DNA of 64,000 bases from RGIG2041 sp045652745. GTDB lineage: Bacteria > Bacillota > Clostridia > UBA1381 > UMGS1253. The position numbers and the translations under genes were made by a program. Under the pieces are notes generated by a model. It saw only the letters and a list, made by a program, of their open reading frames with translations. It was not told the DNA's origin and searched no databases. The stretch is taken from the NCBI GenBank assembly GCA_045652745.1, contig JAZRUW010000001.1:1-64000 (forward strand). The letters are read 5' to 3'. Positions 15,801-24,358 of this stretch are shown here, piece by piece (position 1 is the stretch's first letter; every line of letters starts with the position of its first letter).

Positions 15801-16088
15801 ATGATTACAAGTAAACAGCGCGCATATCTGCGCAGTCTGGCAAACAAAATGGAGCCGATTTTCCAAATCGGCAAGGGCGGCATCAACGAAAACTTAATTA
15901 AGCAATTAGACGATGCGCTCGAAGCAAGAGAATTGATTAAACTGCATATTTTAGAAACCGCGTTTATGGATTCCAGAGAGACGCTCAGCGAGCTTTCAGA
16001 GATTTTGGGTGCGGAGCCGGTGCAGGCCATCGGCTCGAAAATTGTGCTTTACAGAGAATCCGTAAATAAAAAGAAGATTGAACTTTAA
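15801..16088 (+). CDS. yhbY: YhbY family ribosome assembly RNA-binding protein (CRM domain)
   Basis: This 95-residue protein consists of one CRM domain, with the conserved KIGKGG-type loop seen here as FQIGKGGIN and the start ITSKQRAYLRSLANKMEP. CRM proteins bind pre-50S rRNA. Linkage to obg and nadD is typical in Bacillota and supports the assignment. Confidence 0.93.
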   Translation: MITSKQRAYLRSLANKMEPIFQIGKGGINENLIKQLDDALEARELIKLHILETAFMDSRETLSELSEILGAEPVQAIGSKIVLYRESVNKKKIEL

Positions 16089-16099
16089 GGAATAGGCAT

Positions 16100-17308
16100 A
16101 TGGAAAGAATCGGCATATTGGGCGGGTCGTTTGACCCGGTACACAACGCGCATATTCAGATGGGGCTCTACGCGATGGAAAGCCTTGATTTGTCGCGCGT
16201 GCTTTATGTGCCGACGGCTTTTCCACCGCACAAAATGCGTGGGCTTACGGACAATGAACGCCGTGTGGAGATGCTTCGCCTTGCGCTTGCGCCGCATCCT
16301 GCAATGGGTATTTCCGAGTACGAACTCAAAAATGAGAGTTATTCGTATACGGCAGAAACCCTGCAGTATTTTAAAAAGCTTTATCCGAAAGCGCAGCTTG
16401 TACTTTTGGTGGGCGCGGACAGCGCGGCTTATATCGAGAATTGGTATAAGGCGGAGACAATATTTAAAATAGCGCAAATCGGCATTTATGCCCGCGGAGA
16501 TTACGATGCGGATTTAAATGCAATTGCCGATAGAATGACCAAAAAATTCGGTGCAAAAATCTCAATGATTATGGGTGCACCGATGGCTGTTTCTTCGGCA
16601 CAAATCCGGCAAAAACTGCTTGCGGGTGAGGATATATCCGAGCTTGTGCCGGAAACTGTACGCGCGTATATAGAGCGAACAGGACTTTACAAAACGCCGC
16701 CGAGCATTGCGCCGGAGGAGTTTGATTTAGAGCGTGCGGCAAAGCATTTGTCCTATCTTTTAAAGCCGTCTCGGTATAAACATTCCATCGGTGTGATGGA
16801 GGCGGCGGGCGAAATGGCGCAGCACTTCGGCGCAGATGTCAAGAAGGCACAGATTGCGGGCCTTTTGCACGATTGTGCTAAAAACATAGATGCGCCGCGC
16901 GCAAAGAAGCTTTGCGAAAAATACGGTCTTGTGCCGGATGCGGTTACGACAGCAGAGCCGGGATTGATGCATCAGCTTTTAGGGCCTGCGCACGCAATGT
17001 CGGAGTTTTGTGTGACAGACAAAGAAATATTGGATGCCATCGGTTGTCATACAACGGGAAAGGCGCAAATGTCCTTGCTCGATAAAATACTGTATCTTGC
17101 GGATTTTATCGAGCCGAACAGAGCGGATTTTCCGGGTTTGGATAAGCTACGCAAACTTTGCGAAAAGGATATAGATACGGCGATGCTGTATGCGCTGGAA
17201 CTTTCACTTCGTCATGTGCTTTCCAAGGGCGGTTTGATTCATCCGGATACGGTGACGGCAAGAAATGCTTTTTTAATGCAAAAAAGCGAAAAAACTATTG
17301 AAAATTAA
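16100..17308 (+). CDS. nadD-yqeK: Fused NadD nicotinate-nucleotide adenylyltransferase / YqeK HD-domain Ap4A hydrolase
   Basis: One uninterrupted 402-residue frame joins two enzymes that are usually adjacent genes. Residues 1-195 are NadD (nucleotidyltransferase motif GGSFDPVHNAHI, SSAQIRQ), which makes deamido-NAD from NaMN and ATP. Residues about 210-395 are YqeK, an HD-domain protein with H-x-S (KHSIGVMEAA), HDCAKN and the later LGPAHA and ADFIEPNR motifs; YqeK proteins hydrolyse diadenosine tetraphosphate symmetrically. A short TPPSIAPEEF linker joins them. The fusion couples NAD synthesis to Ap4A turnover in one polypeptide. Confidence 0.94.
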   Translation: MERIGILGGSFDPVHNAHIQMGLYAMESLDLSRVLYVPTAFPPHKMRGLTDNERRVEMLRLALAPHPAMGISEYELKNESYSYTAETLQYFKKLYPKAQLVLLVGADSAAYIENWYKAETIFKIAQIGIYARGDYDADLNAIADRMTKKFGAKISMIMGAPMAVSSAQIRQKLLAGEDISELVPETVRAYIERTGLYKTPPSIAPEEFDLERAAKHLSYLLKPSRYKHSIGVMEAAGEMAQHFGADVKKAQIAGLLHDCAKNIDAPRAKKLCEKYGLVPDAVTTAEPGLMHQLLGPAHAMSEFCVTDKEILDAIGCHTTGKAQMSLLDKILYLADFIEPNRADFPGLDKLRKLCEKDIDTAMLYALELSLRHVLSKGGLIHPDTVTARNAFLMQKSEKTIEN

Positions 17309-17360
17309 GGAAAAATTTTGTATTATATAAAGAGTGTTTGAATTTCATGGAGGAATGTGA

Positions 17361-17720
17361 ATGCAACCGTTTGAAAAAGCATCGTGGATTGCGAAAAGCA
17401 TCGACGACAAAAAAGGCAAAAAAATTCAGGTATTGCAGGTCGGGGAATTGACCAGTATTGCAGATTACTTTGTGATTGCTTCCGCAACTTCTTCAACGCA
17501 GGTGAAGGCGATTGCTGATGCGGTAGAGGAAAAGATGAAAGAAATGGGCGAAGAAATTCTGCATCTGGAAGGTTTTCACGGTGCAACATGGGTTTTAATG
17601 GATTATGCCGACGTTGTCGTGCATATCTTTATGGAAGAAACGAGAGATTTTTACGGCATCGAGCGCTTGTGGGCAGATGCAAAGGAAATAAAAATTGACG
17701 GCATCGGTTTGGATGCTTAG
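17361..17720 (+). CDS. rsfS: Ribosomal silencing factor RsfS
   Basis: A 119-residue RsfS/Iojap protein with the family stretch ADYFVIASATSSTQVKAIADAVEEKM in the N-terminal half and WVLMDYADVVVHIF with DFYGIERLWADA in the C-terminal half. It binds L14 and blocks subunit joining when nutrients are scarce. Its place downstream of nadD/yqeK is the standard one. Confidence 0.96.
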   Translation: MQPFEKASWIAKSIDDKKGKKIQVLQVGELTSIADYFVIASATSSTQVKAIADAVEEKMKEMGEEILHLEGFHGATWVLMDYADVVVHIFMEETRDFYGIERLWADAKEIKIDGIGLDA

Positions 17721-17732
17721 GAGGAAGTAAGG

Positions 17733-20144
17733 ATGAAATACGATTTTTCGAAAATTGAGAAAAAGTGGCAGGACCATTGGGATGCAGAGGAAACCTTTAA
17801 AGCGTCCACAGACCTTACAAAGCCGAAGTTTTACGGTTTGGTAGAGTTTCCGTATCCGTCCGGTCACGGCCTGCATGTAGGCCATCCGCGCGGTTATACG
17901 GCGTTGGATATCGTATCGAGAAAGCGCCGTTTGCAGGGCTATAATGTGCTTTACCCGATGGGTTGGGATGCGTTCGGTCTGCCGACGGAGAACTTTGCGA
18001 TTAAAAATAAGATTCATCCGAAAAAAGTAACGGCGGATAACGTTGCACATTTTAAAGAGCAGCTCAAGATGCTCGGTTTCTCCTTTGACTGGAGCAAGGA
18101 AATCAACACTACGGATTCCAATTACTACAAGTGGACACAGTGGATTTTCTTAAAACTCTTTGAAAAGGGTCTGGCATACAAGACCGAAATGCCGATTAAC
18201 TGGTGTACCAGCTGTAAGGTCGGTCTGTCCAACGAAGAAGTAGTTGACGGCGTTTGTGAGCGTTGCGGCAGCGAAGTTGTGCAGAAGCGTAAGAGCGAAT
18301 GGATGCTCAAAATCACCGAGTATGCACAGCGCCTGATTGATGATTTGGATGACCTTGACTTTATTGAAAAGGTGAAGACACAGCAGAAAAACTGGATCGG
18401 CCGCTCCGAGGGTGCGGAGGTGCAGTTTGCCATTGACGGCTGCGAAGAAACCTTGACTGTATATACCACGCGCGCAGATACGCTCTTCGGCGCAACCTAT
18501 GTTGTGCTTTCGCCGGAGCATCCGTATGTAGAAGCGTGGGAGAGTAAAATTAAAAACTACGATGCCGTTGTAGACTATAAGCAGGCGGCTGCAAAGAAAT
18601 CCGAGTTCGAGCGTACCGAGCTTGCAAAGGATAAGACGGGTGTTGCACTCGAGGGTATTTATGCGATTAATCCGGTCAACGGCAACAAACTGCCGGTATG
18701 GATTTCCGACTATGTACTCATGACCTACGGTACGGGTGCAATTATGGCCGTTCCGGCGCATGATACACGTGACTGGGAATTTGCAAAGAAGTTTAATTTG
18801 CCGATTATTGAAGTTGTCGGCGGCGGGGAAAATGTGCAGGAGGCTGCATATACAGACGTTTCTGAAGGCGTAATGGTAAATTCCGGCTTCCTTACGGGTA
18901 TGCAGGTAAAAGATGCCATTAAGGCGATGATTGAGCATTTGGAAAAAGAGGGCATCGGCAAGCGTAAGGTCAACTACAAACTGCGTGACTGGGTATTCTC
19001 CCGTCAGCGTTACTGGGGTGAGCCGATTCCGCTGGTGTACTGTGAAAAGTGCGGTTGGCAGGCAATTCCAGAAAGCGAGCTTCCGCTGATGCTTCCGGAG
19101 GTAGATAACTACGAGCCGACGGATAACGGTGAAAGTCCGCTTTCTAAGATTACGGATTGGGTAAATACCACCTGTCCGTGCTGTGGCGGTCCTGCAAAGC
19201 GCGAAACCGATACCATGCCGCAGTGGGCGGGTTCTTCTTGGTATTTCCTGCGCTACATTGATCCGGATTGTGACAGTGCAATCGCCAAGGAAGAACTCTT
19301 AAATTACTGGTTGCCGGTAGATTGGTACAACGGCGGTATGGAGCATACCACGCTGCACTTGCTCTACTCCAGATTCTGGCATAAGTTCTTATATGATATT
19401 GGCGCAGTGCCGACTAAGGAGCCGTATCAGAAGCGTACCTCGCATGGTATGATTTTAGGTGAGAACAACGAAAAGATGTCCAAGTCCCGTGGTAACGTGG
19501 TAAATCCGGACGATGTTGTTAAACAGTACGGCGCAGATACATTCCGTACCTACGAGATGTTTATCGGTGCGTTTGACCAGGCGACACCGTGGCAGGAGCA
19601 GGGCGTTAAGGGATGCTATAAGTTCCTCGAGCGCGTATGGAATCTGCAAAATATCTTAATGGATGAGGAAGGCTACAGCAAAGACTTAGAAAGCGAAATG
19701 CACAAGGCCATCAAGAAGGTAAGCGAAGATATTGAACGAATGAAGTTTAATACTGCAATCGCAACCTTGATGTCTTTGGTCAACAGCTTTACAAAGAAAA
19801 ATGCGATTACCCGCGGCGAACTCAAAACATTCTTGCTCTTGTTGAACCCGACCGCACCGCACATCACCGAAGAAATGTGGAGCATCAATAACTTCGGCGG
19901 TGAAATTGCAAAGCAGAGCTGGCCGGAATATGACGAGGCGAAGACCGTGGACAACGAAATTGAAATCGTAATGCAGATTAACGGTAAGATTCGTGATAAA
20001 CTGGTTGTAAATGCTGAGGCTACCAAGGAAGAAATCGAACAACTTGTGCTTGAAAGCGACAGAATCAAGGCGCTTTTAGAGGGCAAGCAGATTGTGAAAA
20101 CAATCGTTGTTCCGAAGAAACTTGTAAATATTGTAGTGAAATAA
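17733..20144 (+). CDS. leuS: Leucyl-tRNA synthetase
   Basis: An 803-residue class Ia synthetase: HIGH-type motif in PYPSGHGLHVGHPRGY, a CP1 editing domain (about residues 220-390, with TTRADTLFGATYV), zinc-type Cys clusters (CTSCKVG..CERCGS and CEKCGW..CPCCGG), KMSKS motif KMSKSRGNVV and a C-terminal anticodon domain. It charges tRNA-Leu and edits mischarged residues. It is 12 bp after rsfS with an aggaggaag ribosome binding site and no T-box, so it must rely on the cluster promoter. Confidence 0.98.
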   Translation: MKYDFSKIEKKWQDHWDAEETFKASTDLTKPKFYGLVEFPYPSGHGLHVGHPRGYTALDIVSRKRRLQGYNVLYPMGWDAFGLPTENFAIKNKIHPKKVTADNVAHFKEQLKMLGFSFDWSKEINTTDSNYYKWTQWIFLKLFEKGLAYKTEMPINWCTSCKVGLSNEEVVDGVCERCGSEVVQKRKSEWMLKITEYAQRLIDDLDDLDFIEKVKTQQKNWIGRSEGAEVQFAIDGCEETLTVYTTRADTLFGATYVVLSPEHPYVEAWESKIKNYDAVVDYKQAAAKKSEFERTELAKDKTGVALEGIYAINPVNGNKLPVWISDYVLMTYGTGAIMAVPAHDTRDWEFAKKFNLPIIEVVGGGENVQEAAYTDVSEGVMVNSGFLTGMQVKDAIKAMIEHLEKEGIGKRKVNYKLRDWVFSRQRYWGEPIPLVYCEKCGWQAIPESELPLMLPEVDNYEPTDNGESPLSKITDWVNTTCPCCGGPAKRETDTMPQWAGSSWYFLRYIDPDCDSAIAKEELLNYWLPVDWYNGGMEHTTLHLLYSRFWHKFLYDIGAVPTKEPYQKRTSHGMILGENNEKMSKSRGNVVNPDDVVKQYGADTFRTYEMFIGAFDQATPWQEQGVKGCYKFLERVWNLQNILMDEEGYSKDLESEMHKAIKKVSEDIERMKFNTAIATLMSLVNSFTKKNAITRGELKTFLLLLNPTAPHITEEMWSINNFGGEIAKQSWPEYDEAKTVDNEIEIVMQINGKIRDKLVVNAEATKEEIEQLVLESDRIKALLEGKQIVKTIVVPKKLVNIVVK

Positions 20145-20146
20145 TT

Positions 20147-20180
20147 AAAAGGGCTTGACCGGGAGGTCAAGCCTTTTTTA
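20147..20180. terminator. Bidirectional terminator between leuS and spoVAC
   Basis: aaaagggcttgacc / ggtcaagcctttttt forms a strong hairpin with U-runs on both sides and serves the convergent leuS and spoVAC genes. Confidence 0.88.
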
Positions 20181-20624
20181 ATGCCAGCCGAACAAAAAGC
20201 ACAATAGCCCTGCAATTACGGAGAACACAATGCCAAATACGATGACGGGTCCTGCGATTTTGAACATATTCGCACTCATGCCCAAAATAAAGCCTTCGCT
20301 TTTAAACTCCATTGCAGGGGAAACTATGGAGTTTGCAAAGCCGGTAATTGGAACAATCGTACCTGCGCCGGCGTACTTGGCGAGTGCGTCGTACCAGCCG
20401 AGTCCGGTAAACAGTGCGCCGAGAAAAATCAAAGTCACGCTTGTGGCGGCGCCGACTTCGTCTTTGGACAACGCGGTGAAATTGGTATATAAATCGCTGA
20501 TGATTTGTCCGATGACGCAAATACTGCCGCCGACGAGATAGGCGAGGGTCACGTTTTTAACAATCGGAGATTTCGGCGAGAATTTGTCTACATATTTTTG
20601 ATAGGCCTGTTTGGTCATTTTCAT
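20178..20624 (-). CDS. spoVAC: Stage V sporulation protein AC
   Basis: A 148-residue SpoVAC-like membrane protein with four or more hydrophobic helices and the family motifs YLVGGSICVIGQ and GTIVPITGFANSIVSPAMEFKSEG. SpoVA proteins form the channel for dipicolinic acid in the spore inner membrane. The start at 20624 follows aaaggagtg on the minus strand; the longer frame to 20792 has no ribosome binding site. SpoVAD and SpoVAE normally follow SpoVAC but are absent here, so the gene is solitary. Confidence 0.9.
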   Translation of the reverse strand: MKMTKQAYQKYVDKFSPKSPIVKNVTLAYLVGGSICVIGQIISDLYTNFTALSKDEVGAATSVTLIFLGALFTGLGWYDALAKYAGAGTIVPITGFANSIVSPAMEFKSEGFILGMSANMFKIAGPVIVFGIVFSVIAGLLCFLFGWH

Positions 20625-20709
20625 AAAAAACACTCCTTTTGAACTTAGTGTTTCAATGTGTATAAAAAATATACATGCAAGCAATATTAAAGGCGAAAGG
20701 AGAATGATT

Positions 20710-21747
20710 ATGAAAACACTGGCATTTTTTGATACAAAGGAATACGACAAGATATACTTTGATGCCATGAAAGAAAAGTATGGCATTGCCATTCATTATT
20801 ATGAAGATAAACTCAGCGCGGAAACGGTATCGCTTGCTGATGGTGCGGATGCGGTGTGCGCATTTGTCAATGACAGCATCGACCGCGCGGTGACAGAGCG
20901 GCTTTATCAGATGGGCATTCGCGTCATTGTGATGCGCTGTGCCGGCTACAATAATATTGACTTTAAGGCGGCGTACGGTAAAATTCACGTTTTGCGTGTG
21001 CCGGCGTATTCGCCGTATGCGGTGGCGGAATACACGATGGCGCTTTTGCTTGCCGTCAACCGCAAGGTGCATAAATCCTACATCCGCACAAGAGATTTTA
21101 ATTTTAGCTTGAACCGTCTTGTCGGCTTTGATTTGCACGGTAAAACCGTCGGCATTATTGGCACGGGTAAAATCGGTCAGGTGTTTGCGAAAATCTGTCA
21201 GGGGTTCGGCATGAATATTTTAGCTTATGATGTGTACCCGAATGAAAGCCTTGGACTGACCTACGTTTCGCTAGACGAGGTTTTTGAAAAGTCTGATATT
21301 ATTTCCCTGCATTGTCCGCTCACCGAGAGTACGAGATATATTCTCGGACGTGATGCGTTTTCCAAGATGAAAGAAGGGGTGTTTATCGTCAACACCTCGC
21401 GCGGTGCGCTGATTGATACGGAGGCGCTTTTGGATGCCATTCGCACACGCAAGGTCAGCGGTGCCGGACTGGATGTGTACGAAGAAGAAACGGAAATTTT
21501 CTTTGAAGATTTTTCGGACAGTTTAATCGGTGACGATACGCTGTCTATCCTTTTGTCGATGCCCAATGTGATTGTATCCTCGCATCAGGCGTTTTTGACA
21601 GAGGAAGCGCTTTGCAATATTGCAGAGGTTACGTTTGAAAATCTCAAGGCATTTTTCGAGGACGGCAACCTGAAAAATGAGATTTGCTACCGTTGCCAAA
21701 AAGACGCGCACGGGTGCGTGAATAAAGAAAAGGGCAGATGCTTTTAA
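20710..21747 (+). CDS. ldhA: D-lactate dehydrogenase (2-hydroxyacid dehydrogenase family)
   Basis: A 345-residue D-2-hydroxyacid dehydrogenase of the LdhA type. NAD-binding GTGKIGQ, catalytic Arg in NTSRGALIDT, the Glu region LDVYEEE and the His in SSHQAFLTEEAL are all present, and LDVYEEETEIFFEDFS is typical of fermentative D-LDH. It reduces pyruvate to D-lactate with NADH. The C-terminus carries an extra tail with four cysteines (CYRC, then C-x7-C) beyond the usual end, which is not standard and could bind metal. The start follows aaaggaga; a second ATG 6 bp upstream is possible. Confidence 0.9.
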   Translation: MKTLAFFDTKEYDKIYFDAMKEKYGIAIHYYEDKLSAETVSLADGADAVCAFVNDSIDRAVTERLYQMGIRVIVMRCAGYNNIDFKAAYGKIHVLRVPAYSPYAVAEYTMALLLAVNRKVHKSYIRTRDFNFSLNRLVGFDLHGKTVGIIGTGKIGQVFAKICQGFGMNILAYDVYPNESLGLTYVSLDEVFEKSDIISLHCPLTESTRYILGRDAFSKMKEGVFIVNTSRGALIDTEALLDAIRTRKVSGAGLDVYEEETEIFFEDFSDSLIGDDTLSILLSMPNVIVSSHQAFLTEEALCNIAEVTFENLKAFFEDGNLKNEICYRCQKDAHGCVNKEKGRCF

Positions 21748-21826
21748 AATCGCAAATAAACCTTGCGAAAAATGGATTTGTATGCTACAATATACCGAGA
21801 AAAAGTTTTAGAAAGGCTTGAAACAT

Positions 21827-22918
21827 ATGAAACTTGGTATAGTAGGCTTGCCGAATGTCGGCAAATCCACACTTTTTAATGCAATTACACAGGCGGGCGC
21901 GGAGTCTGCAAACTATCCGTTTTGCACCATCGAGCCGAATGTCGGTATCGTTGCCGTGCCGGACGAGCGTTTGGATGTGCTCACCAAGATGCATAATCCG
22001 AAAAAGGTAACGCCGGCGATTATCGAATTCGTGGACATTGCGGGTCTTGTGAAGGGTGCAAGCCGCGGCGAAGGTTTGGGTAATAAGTTTTTGTCGCACA
22101 TCCGCGAAGTGGATGCGATTGTGCATGTGGTGCGTTGCTTTGAAGATTCCAACATCGTACACGTAGACGGAAGTATCGGTCCGGCGCGTGATATTGAAAC
22201 CATCAATCTTGAATTGGTGTTTGCGGACTTGGAAATGATTGAGCGCCGCATCGACCGCGTAAAGAAAGCGCTCAAGGGCGATAAAAAATTCCAGGTGGAG
22301 CTTGATTTGCTCGAACGTGTAAAGGTTGGTCTGGAAGCCGGCAAGCCGGCGCGCGCGCTGGAATACAGCGACGAGGAAAGGGATATGATGCGCGAGGTTG
22401 CGCTTTTGACAATGAAGCCGGTACTGTATGCAGCAAACGTATCTGAGGACGAAGCGGCGGATGCATCCGCAAATCCGATGGTAGCCGAGGTTAAGGAAAT
22501 TGCCGACAGCGAAGGCTCCGAAGTGATTGCGATTTGCGCAAGAATTGAAGAAGAAATTGCAGAACTTGAGCCGGACGAAAAGAAAGAATTTTTGGCAGAG
22601 ATGGGCATGGAGCAGTCCGGTTTGGATAAGATTGTAACGTCGAGCTACAAACTGCTCGGCTTAATCAGTTACCTGACGGCAGGCGAGCCGGAGGTGCGCG
22701 CATGGACGATTACCAACGGCACAAAGGCACCGCAGGCGGCAGGTAAAATTCACTCCGACTTTGAAAAAGGCTTTATTCGTGCGGAGGTTATCCATTTTGA
22801 TGATTTGATTGCTTGCGGTAACATGGTTGCGGCAAAGGAAAAAGGCCTTGTCCGTTCTGAAGGTAAAGAATATGTGATGAAGGATGGAGATATTGTACTG
22901 TTCCGTTTCAATGTATAA
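21827..22918 (+). CDS. ychF: Redox-regulated ATPase YchF
   Basis: A 363-residue YchF/OLA1 protein. It has GLPNVGKSTLFNAIT (P-loop), the Walker B DIAGLVKGAS, the NVSE-type G4 variant (AANVSEDE) that gives ATP specificity, and a C-terminal TGS domain (RAWTITNGTKAPQAAGKIHSD in pieces). It binds ribosomes and ATP. The start is the ATG at 21827; the frame can extend to a TTG at 21818 without better support. A small inverted-repeat element begins 4 bp after the stop. Confidence 0.97.
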   Translation: MKLGIVGLPNVGKSTLFNAITQAGAESANYPFCTIEPNVGIVAVPDERLDVLTKMHNPKKVTPAIIEFVDIAGLVKGASRGEGLGNKFLSHIREVDAIVHVVRCFEDSNIVHVDGSIGPARDIETINLELVFADLEMIERRIDRVKKALKGDKKFQVELDLLERVKVGLEAGKPARALEYSDEERDMMREVALLTMKPVLYAANVSEDEAADASANPMVAEVKEIADSEGSEVIAICARIEEEIAELEPDEKKEFLAEMGMEQSGLDKIVTSSYKLLGLISYLTAGEPEVRAWTITNGTKAPQAAGKIHSDFEKGFIRAEVIHFDDLIACGNMVAAKEKGLVRSEGKEYVMKDGDIVLFRFNV

Positions 22919-22921
22919 TAC

Positions 22922-23040
22922 GGAGCTGTTAAAAACGTCCGAAACGAACAAACTTCACCCTCGACGTACCGATGTACGCCATCGGGCCTGTCGGCAAAGC
23001 CGATGCTGTTTGTCCGTTTCAAACATTTTTTCCGAGCTCC
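22922..23040. repeat. Short inverted-repeat element downstream of ychF
   Basis: The left arm (22922-22952, ggagctgttaaaaacg.. gaacaaac) is matched by the reverse complement of 23008-23040 (ggagctcggaaaaaatg.. ggacaaac). The 55-bp centre has a small cgtacc..ggtacg-like palindrome. No coding potential is seen. It shares the gttaaaaacg(a/t)ccgaaa string with the elements at 4701 and 10559. Confidence 0.6.
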
Positions 23041-23057
23041 TGGGATAGTTGAATTTT

Positions 23058-23092
23058 AAGGATGTAAAATTTATTTTTACATCCTCTTTCAT
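23058..23092 (+). terminator. Rho-independent terminator
   Basis: aggatgtaaaa / ttttacatcct hairpin followed by ctttc, between the repeat element and birA. Confidence 0.7.
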
Positions 23093-23106
23093 TTGAGGTA
23101 GTTTAT

Positions 23107-23874
23107 ATGCAAAAAGAACAAATAGTACAGCAGTTAAACTCCGATGTGCATTTGCATGCGGTGTTTGACAGTATAGATTCTACAAATACATATTTAAAAA
23201 ACCTTTGTCGCTCCAAGGATATTGTACGTCCTATGCTGGTGTTGTCGGACAGCCAGACCGGTGGCAGAGGACGATTGGGCAGAAGCTTTGTTTCGCCGCA
23301 AGGCGGACTGTATATGAGCATGGCCTTTCCTGCGGAAGTGATGGAAGACAGTGCCTTGTTGATTACGGCGGCGGCCGCTGTGGCGGTATGTCGGGTGCTG
23401 GATTTGTATACGGAGGAAAAGGCACAAATCAAATGGGTGAACGATGTGTATCTTGGCGGCAGAAAGGTTTGCGGCATTCTAACGGAGGCGGTGACGAATA
23501 CGCAAACAGGATGCATACAAAATATCATTGTCGGTATCGGATTGAATTTGAGCGGCTTTGATGCGTTTGATGCACAGTTGCAAGACATCATCACAACCCT
23601 TGACAGACATACGCAAAAGGAACTTTGCCGTGAGACGCTGGCGGCACAGATTGCCAATGCGCTTTGCGACGTTTGCATGCAGTTAACGGATGTGATGGCT
23701 GAATACCGAGCGCGCAGTTTTGTGCGCGGTAAGGCGGTGTATGTGTTGCAAAACGGTGAAAAGCGCGAGGCAACCGTGACGGATATTGCCTCAGACGGCG
23801 GTCTTTGCGTGCGTTATGCGGACGGGGAAGAAGCGACTTTGCGCAGTGCGGAAATTTCCATCAGGACAATTTGA
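23107..23874 (+). CDS. birA: Biotin--[acetyl-CoA-carboxylase] ligase, no HTH domain
   Basis: A 255-residue biotin protein ligase with STNTYLK, the biotinyl-AMP loop GRGRLGR, KWVNDVYLGG and GIGLNLSG, and a C-terminal SH3-like domain (residues about 205-255). It lacks the N-terminal DNA-binding domain of bifunctional BirA, so it should only biotinylate carboxylase subunits and not repress transcription. The ribosome binding site is weak (gaggta). Confidence 0.93.
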   Translation: MQKEQIVQQLNSDVHLHAVFDSIDSTNTYLKNLCRSKDIVRPMLVLSDSQTGGRGRLGRSFVSPQGGLYMSMAFPAEVMEDSALLITAAAAVAVCRVLDLYTEEKAQIKWVNDVYLGGRKVCGILTEAVTNTQTGCIQNIIVGIGLNLSGFDAFDAQLQDIITTLDRHTQKELCRETLAAQIANALCDVCMQLTDVMAEYRARSFVRGKAVYVLQNGEKREATVTDIASDGGLCVRYADGEEATLRSAEISIRTI

Positions 23875-23912
23875 CAATCACCTGCAAGATAAACTTGCGG
23901 GTGATTGTTTAT
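23874..23912 (+). terminator. Rho-independent terminator after birA
   Basis: acaatcacctgcaag / cttgcgggtgattgttt hairpin immediately after the stop codon. Confidence 0.85.
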
Positions 23913-23930
23913 TTTGCACAAAAATAGGAC

Positions 23931-23959
23931 TTGTGTAAAGGGATTTATAGTGATATAAT
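23931..23959 (+). promoter_or_regulatory. Promoter of the DRTGG/HATPase/PHP operon
   Basis: TTGTGT (23931-23936) and TATAAT (23954-23959) with 17-bp spacing, 39 bp before the first gene. Confidence 0.7.
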
Positions 23960-23997
23960 ATAAATAATCCTTTGGATGGAAAGTGGGGGAGACTTTT

Positions 23998-24342
23998 ATG
24001 AAAATAAAAGAAGTAAAAGCATTATTGGATGCTGTTGTGGAAACCGGAGAAGACTTAATGGAAATGGAAGTCAAGACGGCGTGCGGCAGCGATATGATGA
24101 GTGACGTATTGGCCTTCGTAAAAGAAGAAGGTCTTCTTTTGACGGGCCTTGTGAATCCGCAGGTGGTACGCACGGCGGAAATGATGGATATTAAGGCCAT
24201 CGCGTTCGTGCGCGGCAAAGTACCGAGCGCGGAGATGGTTGAGCTTGCCCGTGAACGCGGTATGGTGTTGATGCGCACAAAAAAACCGATGTATATTGCA
24301 TGCGGTGAACTTTATACGGCAGGCTTGGTGCCGCGCAAATAA
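23998..24342 (+). CDS. DRTGG domain-containing protein
   Basis: A 114-residue protein matching the short stand-alone DRTGG domain proteins (VKALLDAVVETGEDL.., SDVLAFVKEEGLLLTGL, then IAFVRGKVPS). It has Cys residues at CGSD and ACGE. The domain is named after CBS/phosphotransacetylase-associated proteins and its biochemical role is not established. It is first of five genes in an operon upstream of the hydrogenase genes, and a second DRTGG protein follows at 26111. The start is chosen as the ATG behind gggggag. Confidence 0.8.
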   Translation: MKIKEVKALLDAVVETGEDLMEMEVKTACGSDMMSDVLAFVKEEGLLLTGLVNPQVVRTAEMMDIKAIAFVRGKVPSAEMVELARERGMVLMRTKKPMYIACGELYTAGLVPRK

Positions 24343-24358
24343 GCTGAGGTGATATTAT

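Noticed and set aside
20625..20792. N-terminal extension of SpoVAC to 204 residues
   Set aside because: The extension overlaps the divergent ldhA promoter region and lacks a ribosome binding site; the 148-residue form has one and matches the family length.
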